A DNA stretch of 54,618 nt from JAIPFM01 sp964494325 (GTDB lineage: Bacteria > Planctomycetota > Phycisphaerae > Sedimentisphaerales > Anaerobacaceae): NCBI GenBank assembly GCA_964494325.1, contig CAZBTJ010000021.1:1-54618 (forward strand), read 5' to 3'. Positions 17,801 through 26,213 of the stretch are shown piece after piece. The first letter of the stretch is position 1. Every line of letters begins with the position of its first letter. The notes beneath the pieces are model-generated. The model was not told where the DNA came from. It did no database searches and saw only the letters and a list, made by a program, of their open reading frames with translations. A program made the position numbers and the translations under genes.

Positions 17801-18139
17801 CTTTGAACCGCTTCGCGTACTGATTTAAACGGATACGGCAGTACTTGGGAATGATTCACCGGAGGCAACTTAAACGTGAAGATCAGAGGGTAAGAAAGTA
17901 AAAGGTCGGACTGTTAAACACTGCCCTTAATCGGTCCCTACACATAGATCCAAGCCGTTCTTAAAAGTGGGCGACCGAAGGAAGGTCGACCAAGCTTGCC
18001 CCCTGGGGATCTTTGACTTGACGAGAAGATCCTGGCGAAACACCCGCAGGGCCCGAAGGGACCTGGAACCTCATAGATCCCTTGGGGGACGAACGACCCG
18101 GCGTCAGCCCAATAAACCAGCCCACGCAGTGGCTCAACA

Positions 18140-18167
18140 ACTCAAAACTTAAAACTCAAAACTGAAG
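18140..18167. repeat. Heptamer array (ACTCAAA)
   Basis: Four units: ACTCAAA, ACTTAAA, ACTCAAA, ACTGAAG. Intergenic. Confidence 0.7.
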
Positions 18168-18502
18168 CGCATCTCCCAACCGAATAACAATCGAACAGTC
18201 AAAAAATACAAGAGCGGATGCTTACAAACAAGGTAACCCTCACCATCTCGCGGCCGCCTCCATTAGCTTCCATGGTAGATATTTAACCCTTTTCAAGCGT
18301 AGCTTGAACTCTTTAAGACAGCCATGGCATCTCTTGCGGTCAAGAAACGTTCGCCAACGCACCAATATCGCCTTGTCGTATTGATAGAAAAGGAGTTACA
18401 GGAATGCTAGATGAAGATTGAGCACGAAGAACAACCCGTTGACAGGCTGTAACATGGAGTCAGGACGTGCCTCTTGGGCAGGCCAAGCATATTGGGGTTT
18501 AT

Positions 18503-18545
18503 AAAACAAAAGCAGCCTTCGATCAAGATCGAAGGCTGCTTTTTC
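18503..18545 (-). terminator. Strong, probably bidirectional intrinsic terminator
   Basis: A perfect 13-bp stem (AGCAGCCTTCGAT at 18511-18523 with its complement at 18528-18540) closes a 4-nt loop. On the minus strand it lies 34 nt after the DUF1080 stop and is followed by TTTTGTTTTAT; on the plus strand it is followed by TTTTT. Confidence 0.9.
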
Positions 18546-18574
18546 AGTCATTTGTGTCAGATCCTGCCCAGTGT

Positions 18575-19609
18575 TTATTTGACAATCGGGGTCAATACTA
18601 AATTGCGATACGTGATCTTGCCATGATCGCCCTGAAGATAGATCGGACCGGCCTTGAATTGATCCGCCCACATAGCACCTCCTGTACAACCGTCCATGGG
18701 TTGGTTGTCAATAATCACCTTGCCATTAAGGATCACGGTCAAGTGGCGGTCGCACAGAGTCATATCCATGGTCTGCCATTGACCTGCCGGTTTTTCAGCA
18801 GCCTCTGAGGGTGTGATGCGACTGTACAGACCGCCCATATTGTGGGAATTCAGAGATCGACCATAGGTATCGGCCACCTGGATTTCGTAAATGCCCCGCA
18901 GATACACACCGCTGTTGCTGCCCTTGGGGACATTCACCTCGAATTTCAGGTTGAAATCTTCAAACAAGCCTACAGTCTGGAGGTTGCCATAATTTTTGTG
19001 ACGCTCGCCCTTAACCTGTACTGGATTATTGATCAGCATACCGTCTTTGGCGCTCCAACCGTTGGCCGCACCGCTTGACGTCAATTTCCAGCGTGACTCC
19101 AGGTCCTTCTTCGTGCCATCAAACAGAGACACAGGATCCCCATATCTTATCCTTTTTAGATCCGGGGCATAGCCCACTGGCGGAATACGCGTGCCAACAA
19201 ATGACGTCGTCCTCGTGCCCTGACCATCGGTCCTCGGTTCCTTGACCAGACAGGCCAACTGCCCCTCTGCCTGAGGTTTCAATTCAATACGACGTGTCAT
19301 GGTATGTGACCGCGCTGGACGACCCTGGTCGTCTTTTGTCCGAACCTGCTGCCGATTCATCTCCACAATCAGCACACCGTTATCTACATACACGTGCCCC
19401 ACAGGCGTGACACTCCCGCCAAACCACAACAGGCTGGCATCCAGATAACCGGCCTCCTGAGTAACGCCCAACCAACCTGCCCCATTTGGCAGATGCAGGG
19501 CCCAATGCCCCAGAAACTGATCCGCGGGTGCGGCCATACTCACGGAACAACAGACCAACCCCATCATAAACAGCACAGACCCATTCATCAATAAATGCTT
19601 GCGAGTCAT
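18575..19609 (-). CDS. Secreted DUF1080 (3-keto-disaccharide hydrolase-type) protein
   Basis: 344 residues with a signal peptide (LLMNGSVLFMMGLVCCSVSMAAPA). Residues 25-140 form an N-terminal beta-rich domain. The DUF1080 domain starts near residue 160 (VSLFDGTKKDLESRW) and shows typical motifs: FNLKFEVNVPKGSNSGVYLRG, YEIQVADTYG and GPIYLQGDHGKITYRNL. Related proteins hydrolyse 3-keto glycosides or bind glucans, so a role in glycan breakdown at the cell surface is likely but inferred. I chose the ATG at 19609 because it precedes the signal peptide with an AAAGGTG site. It has its own terminator and no operon partner. Confidence 0.88.
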   Translation of the reverse strand: MTRKHLLMNGSVLFMMGLVCCSVSMAAPADQFLGHWALHLPNGAGWLGVTQEAGYLDASLLWFGGSVTPVGHVYVDNGVLIVEMNRQQVRTKDDQGRPARSHTMTRRIELKPQAEGQLACLVKEPRTDGQGTRTTSFVGTRIPPVGYAPDLKRIRYGDPVSLFDGTKKDLESRWKLTSSGAANGWSAKDGMLINNPVQVKGERHKNYGNLQTVGLFEDFNLKFEVNVPKGSNSGVYLRGIYEIQVADTYGRSLNSHNMGGLYSRITPSEAAEKPAGQWQTMDMTLCDRHLTVILNGKVIIDNQPMDGCTGGAMWADQFKAGPIYLQGDHGKITYRNLVLTPIVK

Positions 19610-19784
19610 TTCAACACCTTTCCAAAATAGAATTCTCATTAACCTTCTGTCTACAGCCCGTACTATACTGGATATCGCTCAAAAAACCAAGAATTAGAAT
19701 GGGTTTTCCTGGCAGACAAACAATCGCCTAGCGTTGTCCTTTGGAAAAACTTTTTGGCTTTTTTTCATTTCCCCCTTGGCCATC

Positions 19785-19824
19785 TTCTACAGATGTAGCA
19801 ACCGAACTTCTACGATTGTAGAAG
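19785..19824 (+). promoter_or_regulatory. Double BlaI-type operator in front of a dead M56 gene
   Basis: Two dyads precede the start at 19835. The distal one is TTCTACAGATGTAGCA (19785-19800; core CTACA-GA-TGTAG). The proximal one is perfect, CTTCTAC-GATT-GTAGAAG (19807-19824). Their centres are 23 nt apart. The layout matches the blaI promoter at 28.6 kb, but the half-site is TTCTAC instead of TTGTAC, so a different BlaI-family repressor is inferred. SD GGAG follows the proximal dyad. Confidence 0.65.
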
Positions 19825-19834
19825 GAGTAGAGCC

Positions 19835-20923
19835 ATGATAAACACGATAAATCAAATCGCAACCACGTGGTGGGGCTACTCAATATCTATGCTCTGGCAG
19901 GTCGGACTGCTGATTGTTGTCATTGGCTGTGTCGATGTCTTGTTACGCAACAGATGGCCGTAGCCACAGTCGATTATCGCCTGTACCCCAGCGTGACCTG
20001 TCCGACCTACATAGAAGATGCTGCCGCATCCGTGGCCTGGGTGGTCAAGCATATCAAACGATATGGCGGGAACCCCAATCTTGTTTTTGTATCCGGGCAT
20101 TCTGCTGGCGGATATCTGACCAGCATGGTGGACCTGGACAAACGCTGGCTTGCCCCGCACAATCTTGACCCCGATGACCTGGCACCTGTCTTTTCTGATG
20201 TGGAACGAAAGGAGAACCTCACCTTTGGCACAGCCACAAATCAGGCAGGTCATGAGATAGAATTACAACTGGACATCTATCAGCCGCGTGGAGATACCGT
20301 GAAAAACCGCCCTACAATTCTGTGGATTCACGGTGGCGGCTTCAGACCGGGCAATGACAAGTAGCAAACATATATTGTCCACATGGCCACGGAATTTGCC
20401 AAGCGTGGTTACGTGTGCGTGGCACCGGATTACCGAACCCGACAATCCCCGCACGAGAATATACAGGCCGCGTTAAAGGATGCGGTGGAAGATTGCCTTG
20501 CCTCTCTCGAATGGATCAGAGGCAACCACCACCTCTATGGCATCGCCCCCCATCGTATTGCCCCTTGGCGGCGGATCTGCAGGCGGCATGATTGCCGTGA
20601 GTCTGGCGGCCTTGGAGAACAAGCTCGCGACAGACAGCGACAGACCCGGCTTCTTCGCGCTGGTCAATCTGTGGGGCAGCCCCACTGAAGAGTACCGACT
20701 GATGAAGATCCACCGCCAATCCCCCCCCACAGTCATTTTCCATGGCACAGCAGACCAAACCGTGCCATTTTCCTGGAGTCAGACTCTGGCGAAAGAACTG
20801 ACAGAGGCAGGCGTGGATCACCTTCTGTACCCCATCCTAAACGCAAAGCACACTCCCTCCAAAGACCTGCCTGAAATAGTGGAGGTGTGTTCTCATTTTC
20901 TCTACAGAGCTCTGGAACAATAA
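19835..20923 (+). pseudogene. Chimeric wreck: M56 protease start fused to two alpha/beta-hydrolase pieces
   Basis: The first 43 codons (to TAG at 19961) read as the membrane N-terminus of an M56/BlaR1-type protease (QIATTWWGYSISMLWQVGLL). From 19955, in another frame, comes the middle of an alpha/beta-hydrolase (VDYRLYP, then the nucleophile motif GHSAGG). Near 20190 it runs into the start of a second hydrolase (LQLDIYQPRG, IHGGGF). That piece has an in-frame TAG at 20362 and a frameshift at the CCCC run 20561-20564: one extra C separates YGIAPHRI from LGGGSAGG. The rest (GTADQTVPFSW, NAKHTP) is intact to 20923. No functional protein is expected. The operator and ribosome-binding site of the lost M56 gene survive upstream. 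Confidence 0.8.
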
Positions 20924-21035
20924 AGACTTGTTCGCCCAATAGAATCTTCTCCAGAAGAATTCTTTGGAATTTATTACGACGTGCCTATAAAATCTGTGTT
21001 GTCTGTATCCTAAATTCCTTAAAGGAAGATTTGTA

Positions 21036-21734
21036 ATGAAAGAACTTTATAAGTCCAAAAATGGCGACCTGGTGCTTCCCTATTTCTTGCCATATGGCGT
21101 GTTTGTGGCCATCGCATTGTTGCCTTCGGGGCAATTAACCCAGGAATGGATATATTTCATTCAAATCATGCTGACAACAATAGCCATGTTTTGGTATTGG
21201 AAACGTTATGTCCCTATTAAAGGCCCAAAATCGCCTTCCGTTTCGATTTATGTCGGTATAGCTGCAGGAATCCTGGGAGCGATCATATGGGCACTGCTAC
21301 TGACGCCCTTTGTCGACCCAACTGGAAAACCGTACAGCAATTGTGCATTTGCACTTCGAATGGTTTCCGCCGGACTGCTGGTTCCTATTTTTGAAGAATT
21401 GCTGACAAGAGGATTCATACTCCGAGCCGCGGTTCAATGGGATAATCTAAGAAAAAAAGGCGTGAAAGATCCGCTGGGTGAAGTATTCGAGGCTTGTTCC
21501 GTTGCTGACGTGGAGCCTGGTCAAATCACGACGCTTGCCATAATTATTTCCACAGTGGGTTTCGCAGCGGGCCATACTATGCCAGAATGGATCGCAGCCA
21601 TTGCATACGGCCTGTTAATGGTGTCGCTATGGGTGATCAGGAAGGATCTTCTGTCCTGCGTAATTGCCCACGGCACGACAAACATAGCTTTGGGGATTTT
21701 TGCCAAGGCAACCGGGCTATGGGGGCTATGGTAA
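21036..21734 (+). CDS. CPBP/CAAX-type intramembrane protease
   Basis: 232 residues with about seven membrane helices. The glutamic-type active-site motifs of the CPBP family are present: EELLTRGF (about 120-127), FAAGH (about 183-187) and AHGTTNIALG near the C-terminus. The stretch from GHTMPEW through the C-terminus resembles the branch named CAAX prenyl protease-related protein (TIGR03008), found with exosortase/PEP-CTERM systems. I see no PEP-CTERM tail or exosortase in the window. Substrate unknown. A GGAAG site precedes the ATG. It follows the hydrolase wreck and appears intact. Confidence 0.85.
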   Translation: MKELYKSKNGDLVLPYFLPYGVFVAIALLPSGQLTQEWIYFIQIMLTTIAMFWYWKRYVPIKGPKSPSVSIYVGIAAGILGAIIWALLLTPFVDPTGKPYSNCAFALRMVSAGLLVPIFEELLTRGFILRAAVQWDNLRKKGVKDPLGEVFEACSVADVEPGQITTLAIIISTVGFAAGHTMPEWIAAIAYGLLMVSLWVIRKDLLSCVIAHGTTNIALGIFAKATGLWGLW

Positions 21735-21797
21735 GTTTATCGTAAACTTCCAGGCTTTCCCAGGGAGTGTCAGGGTCGATGGACATGCGTCACATAA

Positions 21798-21863
21798 AGG
21801 ATTAACGGGGTCATGCCGTAAGAGGATTAACGGGGTCAAGGATTACCGGGGTCATGCCGTAAT
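21798..21863. repeat. Cluster of three AGGATTAACGGGGTC repeats
   Basis: AGGATTA(A/C)CGGGGTC occurs at 21798, 21823 and 21839. The first and third copies continue into ATGCCGTAA. A diverged inverted relative, TAATGGGGTCATGATGTA, can be read on the minus strand at about 53802-53820. Confidence 0.65.
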
Positions 21864-22331
21864 TATTAACATTCAACCAGGTGACTATATTGTGACATGT
21901 TTCAACATGTCAATCCAGGGCACTTCTTGATCGCGTCGCGATCTGCTAAGGCGGCCCTGATCTTGTTGTTCTTTGATATTATGCAATTAACCGTCAGCTC
22001 AATATAGAGCGGCTTTGTATCTTACTGTTTCTTTTTTGCTTGGCGTGCATCCGCCCTGGCATTTAACCGTGACACTCATATACTCGCTTAGACTCGCATA
22101 AATGAATGTCACATATCACAGCTTTGTCCTGGGAATGCGTAATCAACGTTCTCACCCAGCAAAAGAGAAATGCATACATCTTCGCTAAAGCTACGCCGGC
22201 ACAGGTGGGACTATCATTAAGGAGCACAGGACCCACATCTGTAAACAGTGTGCCAGGATGCCCAAAGAGAAGCATAGTTAAAGGGTTAGAATGCAGACCG
22301 TTCTACCGGGCAAATGGTTAGTCTTGCTTAT

Positions 22332-22349
22332 CGTTCTACCAGTAGAACG
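22332..22349. other. Orphan palindrome CGTTCTAC-CA-GTAGAACG
   Basis: A perfect 8-2-8 inverted repeat, with a further half-site CCGTTCTACC about 40 nt upstream. The half-site TTCTAC matches that of the operator at 19.8 kb, but the spacing is 2 instead of 4. No gene starts nearby and there is no T-run. Operator remnant or chance. Confidence 0.35.
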
Positions 22350-22809
22350 GATGGGACGTTTCGTTAAGGGAGCCTAAGCGACCACCGATGCGTCCCGGCT
22401 GAACACAAAGGCGAAGGCAGCGTTTTGCCGAAAGTAACGGTTAGCAACCAGAATCGATATCAAATAATAAACGTGACTGTTCGCGGAAATTATATTTACA
22501 AAGAAGACAAAAATGTCTCGCGCATTTGTGGATAAAGTGATAGACAATAGTCTATGGTATGATACGATGTCCTTTTTACTGAACTGATCGCTCCTAAGGA
22601 ACACCGCATTTTTCGGCAAAGAATGGGCTTTTTGTTCTTTTCTTACATATGCCCCTTCTGGGGCGGAGAACTCGCAATGACACCTAAGTTTTATGAACTG
22701 AGCCTTTGCGAAGCCTGTGGGGTTTATACCTGGACGCGTCAGCACAATAAAAATAGAAAGTTTCATCTGATTAACGTTCATTTTGAGGATCCATTGAGAA
22801 GCAGAGCCT

Positions 22810-23670
22810 TTACGCCAGTGGTTTTCCGCTGTTGCAGCAGGCGTATGTGTCATGTCTCGTAATCACGTCGCGAATGACCTCATCCTGTGTGTCTGCCCCA
22901 AAAGTATGGATCAGGCGGCAGATGCCATAAAACCTGGACTTGGATTCGTACTCCTGAATCCAGCGAGCATAACGCTGCTGCTTTTCCGTCGACTCCCTTG
23001 GATAGTCATGTGGGGGCCGCTGACATCCACAGCGCCAGGGCTTGGGCGTTAGCCTGGCTCTGAAACAGGCCTGCTTGAATGTGAGCTTTTGGTACAGCAC
23101 ATCACTGCCCAGGGTCTTGAATAAATCGCCAACCTCCGAGGATACGGGGTCGTACGTACGGTCTGTGAACAACAAACGCAGTCCAGCCGCTGTTTGGTAC
23201 AACCGAAACGATCGCTTCGGATTTTGCCCAGACCAGTCTGCCACCGCCTTAATAGCACCTTCCTGCGTATCCTGCTGTGTCTTTGTTTTTTTGGAGGAAA
23301 ATACCCAACGAATCCCTGCCCAAAAACCCAGATGTTTTGGCACGGGAAAATCAATATCCACAAAACAGACTGAGGTGCAGTTAAGAATCAGCGCACCATA
23401 CCGATTTCGGGTAATCACCGCAGTTTGCTTCGAGTCATGCTCAATGGACTCGACAATTTCCTCGCGAAGCGGATGCTCCAGGTAATCGTAGGTGTCAGGC
23501 TTTTGCTGATTTGTCACATAGTCAAAGATACGTCTGGCCCTGGCTGCACCATCCTCTTGAGCAGCTTCTAGGCTGTCAAATGACCAGCCCCACGCAGAAA
23601 AACTCAGTTTCTTGCCATGGGCCTCTTCTGCACTGTAGTATCCCTTAGTCCAATAGGGTGGTATTCTCAT
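22810..23670 (-). CDS. Conserved protein of unknown function with a VDIDF motif
   Basis: 286 residues, no signal peptide or membrane segment. The N-terminus has FSAWGWSFDSLEAAQEDGAARARRI; then come the conserved-looking blocks HPLREEI, VITRNRYGALILNC, CFVDIDFPVP, RLYQTAAGLRLLFT, DPVSSEV and QACFRARLTPKPWRCGC. I recall these blocks from an uncharacterised family spread over several phyla, but cannot search. FVDIDF followed by an RxYxTxxGxR block resembles the DxD motif order of archaeo-eukaryotic primases; this is speculative because the usual histidine is not obvious. A frameshifted small lipoprotein gene lies 24 nt upstream on the same strand. It ends in a gene-poor region. Confidence 0.7.
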   Translation of the reverse strand: MRIPPYWTKGYYSAEEAHGKKLSFSAWGWSFDSLEAAQEDGAARARRIFDYVTNQQKPDTYDYLEHPLREEIVESIEHDSKQTAVITRNRYGALILNCTSVCFVDIDFPVPKHLGFWAGIRWVFSSKKTKTQQDTQEGAIKAVADWSGQNPKRSFRLYQTAAGLRLLFTDRTYDPVSSEVGDLFKTLGSDVLYQKLTFKQACFRARLTPKPWRCGCQRPPHDYPRESTEKQQRYARWIQEYESKSRFYGICRLIHTFGADTQDEVIRDVITRHDTYACCNSGKPLA

Positions 23671-23694
23671 GAATCATCCCTGCTCTATTGCAAG

Positions 23695-23921
23695 TTACTC
23701 GGCATGACAATGGGCGTCTTCCATGATGACGTCATACTTGTAACCGGACCCAAAATCCTTGTTCAATGTAATTTTCCCTTGCACCACAACCACGTCACCC
23801 ACTTTGGCGATTTCATGAGTGGTCACGGTCAAGGCAAAGACTCATTGGAATCTTCCTTTTGCTTGCACCCAGAGATTACAAGCCCAATCACAATCAACAA
23901 TACACTAAGTTTGAAATTCAT
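23695..23921 (-). pseudogene. Small lipoprotein gene with a frameshift
   Basis: From the ATG at 23921 the frame gives a clear lipoprotein signal, MNFKLSVLLIVIGLVISGC, then KQKEDSNESLP and a TGA. In a shifted frame the sequence continues naturally as ALTVTTHEIAKVGDVVVVQG to a TAA at 23695, ending YDVIMEDAHCHAE. One missing base near 23838-23845 explains the break. The second half resembles a small OB-fold or beta-barrel lipoprotein. Without the shift the product would be about 75 residues. A sequencing error is the alternative. It sits just upstream of the VDIDF protein on the same strand. Confidence 0.65.
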
Positions 23922-24101
23922 AGTATCAACTCTTTTTTTAGTCTATTAATTATTTCGACCATGTTCTAACTGATCAACACCCCAAACACAACCCAGATTT
24001 CTCGACTCCAACAAAACGTTGCCGGATTTTTCATTTGGATGTTTCAAATACCTGTCCTGTTTTGGTAGAATAAAACAACCATTCATTTTGAACGTAAGAC
24101 C

Positions 24102-25514
24102 ATGGCAAAAGCAAAATCGTCACTTTCGCATCAGGCAATTTGTGCGTTTCAGCAAGGTCAGTATGTTGAGGCAGCCTCGCTTTTTAAACAGCTGACAAGC
24201 CAAAACGCGGAACAACCTGACTATCACCTGGCACTAGGTGCCATCTATGAACGTCTAAGCCAACTGGATGAGGCTGTTGTCTCGTACCACAGGGCCCTGG
24301 ACCTGGACCCTGACAGCCGTGAAGCACTCACCCACTACCAACGCTGTATTGAACTCTCACCCACAGCTGCCAAATCGTACAACCAATTGGGCATTGAACT
24401 AGCCATTTCAGACAAACCAGACCTAGCTCGCGATTGCTTTCAAAGAGCCCTTGATCTAGCGCCACAGTATGCCACGGCACACAACAATCTCGCCTTACTC
24501 TGCAAAACTCAGGGACGTGTCAGGGATGCCCTGAGTCACTATCAGCAGGCTGTGACACTCCGCCCGGACTATGCCCAAGCCCAGTGGAATCTTGCCCTCA
24601 TGCTCCTGCTCACAGGGCAATTTCAAGCAGGCTGGGAAAAATTTCAATGGCGGCGTCTTGCAGAACTGGATGCCATTACAGATTGCCAATGCCATTTGCC
24701 TCCCACCTGGGACGGGACACCCTTTAGAAACCAACGGCTCCTCATTCGTACAGAACAGGGCCTGGGTGACAATCTTCAGTTCATCCGTTACCTGCCCCAG
24801 GTCAAACACCTCGGTGGCTCCATCACCGTAGAAACACCCCCCCCCCTGACAGATCTATTTTCCCAAATTGGGGAAATCGATGAACTGAGTGAAAGCCAAT
24901 CGGAATCACAGCATCCCTGCGACTATGATTTCATCGCGTATATTATGGATCTGCCCGCCATTTTGAAGACCACACTCGAAACCTTACCAGCAGACGTGCC
25001 CTATCTCTACGCAGACATCACCAGGGTCAATGCCTGGCAAAAGAAATTAATCACTCCTAAATTCAAGATCGGCATTGTATGGGCAGGTTCACGAGAACAT
25101 GCCAATGACAGCAATCGTTCCTGCTCATTAAAGGATTTAATCCCGCTTACAGAGCACCCCAATATTCAACTGTACTCCCTCCAAAAAGGTGACCACGAAC
25201 AAGATCTTTTCCGCCATAACCACTTGCCCATCATCAACCTTGCCCCAGACCTGCACAGCCTTGCCGATACAGCCGCTGTCGTGGATCAGCTCGATTTGGT
25301 GATCTCTGTTGACACAGCCGTGCTCCATCTGACCGGAGCCCTGGGCAAACCTGCGTGGGCCTTAATCCCCTTTGCCCCGGATTGGCGATGGATGCTCAAG
25401 CGAGAAGACAGTCCCTGGTATCCCACGCTGAAACTGTTTCGTCAATCCAAAGCAGGACAATGGCAAGATGTGATCCAGCAGGTCACCGAGCACCTCAATC
25501 GCACGCTTTTATAG
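24102..25514 (+). CDS. TPR protein with C-terminal glycosyltransferase-like domain
   Basis: 470 residues. The first 180 are tetratricopeptide repeats (YVEAASLFKQLTSQNAEQPD, DEAVVSYHRALDLDPDSREA, PDLARDCFQRALDLAPQYAT, VRDALSHYQQAVTLRPDYAQ). After a linker, LRIRT-like strand LLIRTEQGLGDNLQFIRYLP opens a domain with IGIVWAGSREHANDSNRSCS and DLVISVDTAVLHLTGALG, the pattern of glycosyltransferase family 9/ADP-heptose LPS transferases. Such TPR fusions are common and often modify proteins or surface glycans; the acceptor is unknown. No signal peptide, so cytoplasmic. The ATG lacks a strong Shine-Dalgarno. A weak TTTCAA/TAGAAT promoter lies about 30 nt upstream. Confidence 0.85.
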   Translation: MAKAKSSLSHQAICAFQQGQYVEAASLFKQLTSQNAEQPDYHLALGAIYERLSQLDEAVVSYHRALDLDPDSREALTHYQRCIELSPTAAKSYNQLGIELAISDKPDLARDCFQRALDLAPQYATAHNNLALLCKTQGRVRDALSHYQQAVTLRPDYAQAQWNLALMLLLTGQFQAGWEKFQWRRLAELDAITDCQCHLPPTWDGTPFRNQRLLIRTEQGLGDNLQFIRYLPQVKHLGGSITVETPPPLTDLFSQIGEIDELSESQSESQHPCDYDFIAYIMDLPAILKTTLETLPADVPYLYADITRVNAWQKKLITPKFKIGIVWAGSREHANDSNRSCSLKDLIPLTEHPNIQLYSLQKGDHEQDLFRHNHLPIINLAPDLHSLADTAAVVDQLDLVISVDTAVLHLTGALGKPAWALIPFAPDWRWMLKREDSPWYPTLKLFRQSKAGQWQDVIQQVTEHLNRTLL

Positions 25515-25606
25515 GTGAGTCCACGGTGATTAGACTTGAACATAGAAAGTACATGTGAGATACTTCAGATGACTGTAAATATTGGCATTCTCAATCAGGT
25601 AGGTAC

Positions 25607-25912
25607 ATGACGATTTATAAGGATTACAGGGTCGCCCTCGAAGAGGTGTGTCGACAGTTTAATGTCCGTCAATTGGAGGTATTTGGCTCTGCAGCACAAC
25701 AAGACTTAGATGACTGCCGAGATGTCGATCTACTGGTTGAGTTTAATGACCAGGTAGAACCTCATCGTTTTGACAACTACTTCGAATTTCTAAGATGCCT
25801 GGAAGATCTCTTCTCGAAGCCCGTAGACCTGATAGAACCAGAGGGCCTTCAGAATCCCTTCTTTGTGAAACAAGTCAATGCGTCGCGGAGAACGCTCTAT
25901 GTCGCATCGTGA
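25607..25912 (+). CDS. mntA: MntA-type minimal nucleotidyltransferase antitoxin
   Basis: 101 residues of the minimal nucleotidyltransferase family. The GSX10DXD motif is exact: GSAAQQDLDDCRDVDLLVEF. The C-terminal FFVKQVNASRRTLYVAS is also typical. In characterised pairs MntA neutralises the HepT RNase by adding AMP units to it. Its last 14 bases overlap the start of the HepT gene, the usual coupled order. The partner is broken here (see next), so this antitoxin may be an orphan. It lies between a TPR-glycosyltransferase and the convergent M56/BlaI pair. Confidence 0.88.
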   Translation: MTIYKDYRVALEEVCRQFNVRQLEVFGSAAQQDLDDCRDVDLLVEFNDQVEPHRFDNYFEFLRCLEDLFSKPVDLIEPEGLQNPFFVKQVNASRRTLYVAS

Positions 25913-26208
25913 TCCTGAAAAGTATCTGTACGACATGAAAAGCAGTTGCGATTTTCTGATTGGCTTTACTGCTGGAAAAACGATTGAGCACTACAAGCAG
26001 GACCGTGCTTTTCGAAGCCTTGATGCAATTAGATCATCATTTCCCAGACATCGCCTCCCAAGTGCCCGATTATCTCAATATTATTGGTTTTCGTCACGTC
26101 TTGGTGCACGGATATGATCGTCTAAACCCTGCCACAGTATGGAATGCCGTGGAAACCAAGCTTACTCCCTTGAAAGCCGTACTTGAAACTCTATTGGCCG
26201 ATGTCTAA
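25899..26208 (+). pseudogene. hepT: HepT toxin gene disrupted by an internal deletion
   Basis: The start MSHRDPEKYLYDMKSSCDFL runs in frame from 25899 to about 26020 (EHYKQDRAFRS). The conserved C-terminal half follows in the next frame: EALMQLDHHFPDIASQVPDY, then FRHVLVHGYD, which contains the RX4HXY catalytic motif, and the end LLADV at 26208. Compared with the family pattern, about ten residues between DRAFRS and EALMQL are missing. The junction reads CGAAGCCTTG, consistent with a deletion between short GAAGC repeats. Read as annotated, the first frame ends in unrelated residues, so no active RNase is expected. The downstream M56 gene on the other strand stops six bases later. Confidence 0.8.
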
Positions 26209-26213
26209 CGTTT

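Larger units (their letters stand above)
17568..18510. other. About 0.9 kb without a recognisable gene
   Basis: No convincing coding frame. It contains two heptamer arrays (17773-17800 and 18140-18167) and a perfect 7-3-7 palindrome TTCAAGC-GTA-GCTTGAA (18292-18308) without a T-run. The rest appears to be unconserved spacer. Short frames here have no signal peptide, motif or ribosome-binding site. Confidence 0.55.
21735..22809. other. About 1.1 kb without a recognisable gene
   Basis: Frames on both strands are short or biased in composition (a 159-codon minus frame at 22374-22853 overlaps the conserved gene below and has no motifs). The stretch holds a 15-mer repeat cluster (21798-21863) and a palindrome (22332-22349). 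It may be the remains of lost genes; I cannot identify them. Confidence 0.5.

Noticed and set aside
21036..21734. CAAX protease as part of a PEP-CTERM system
   Set aside because: No exosortase or PEP-CTERM tail was seen in the window, so only the family is named.
22374..22853. 159-codon minus-strand frame
   Set aside because: Partly overlaps the conserved VDIDF gene, no motifs, no ribosome-binding site.
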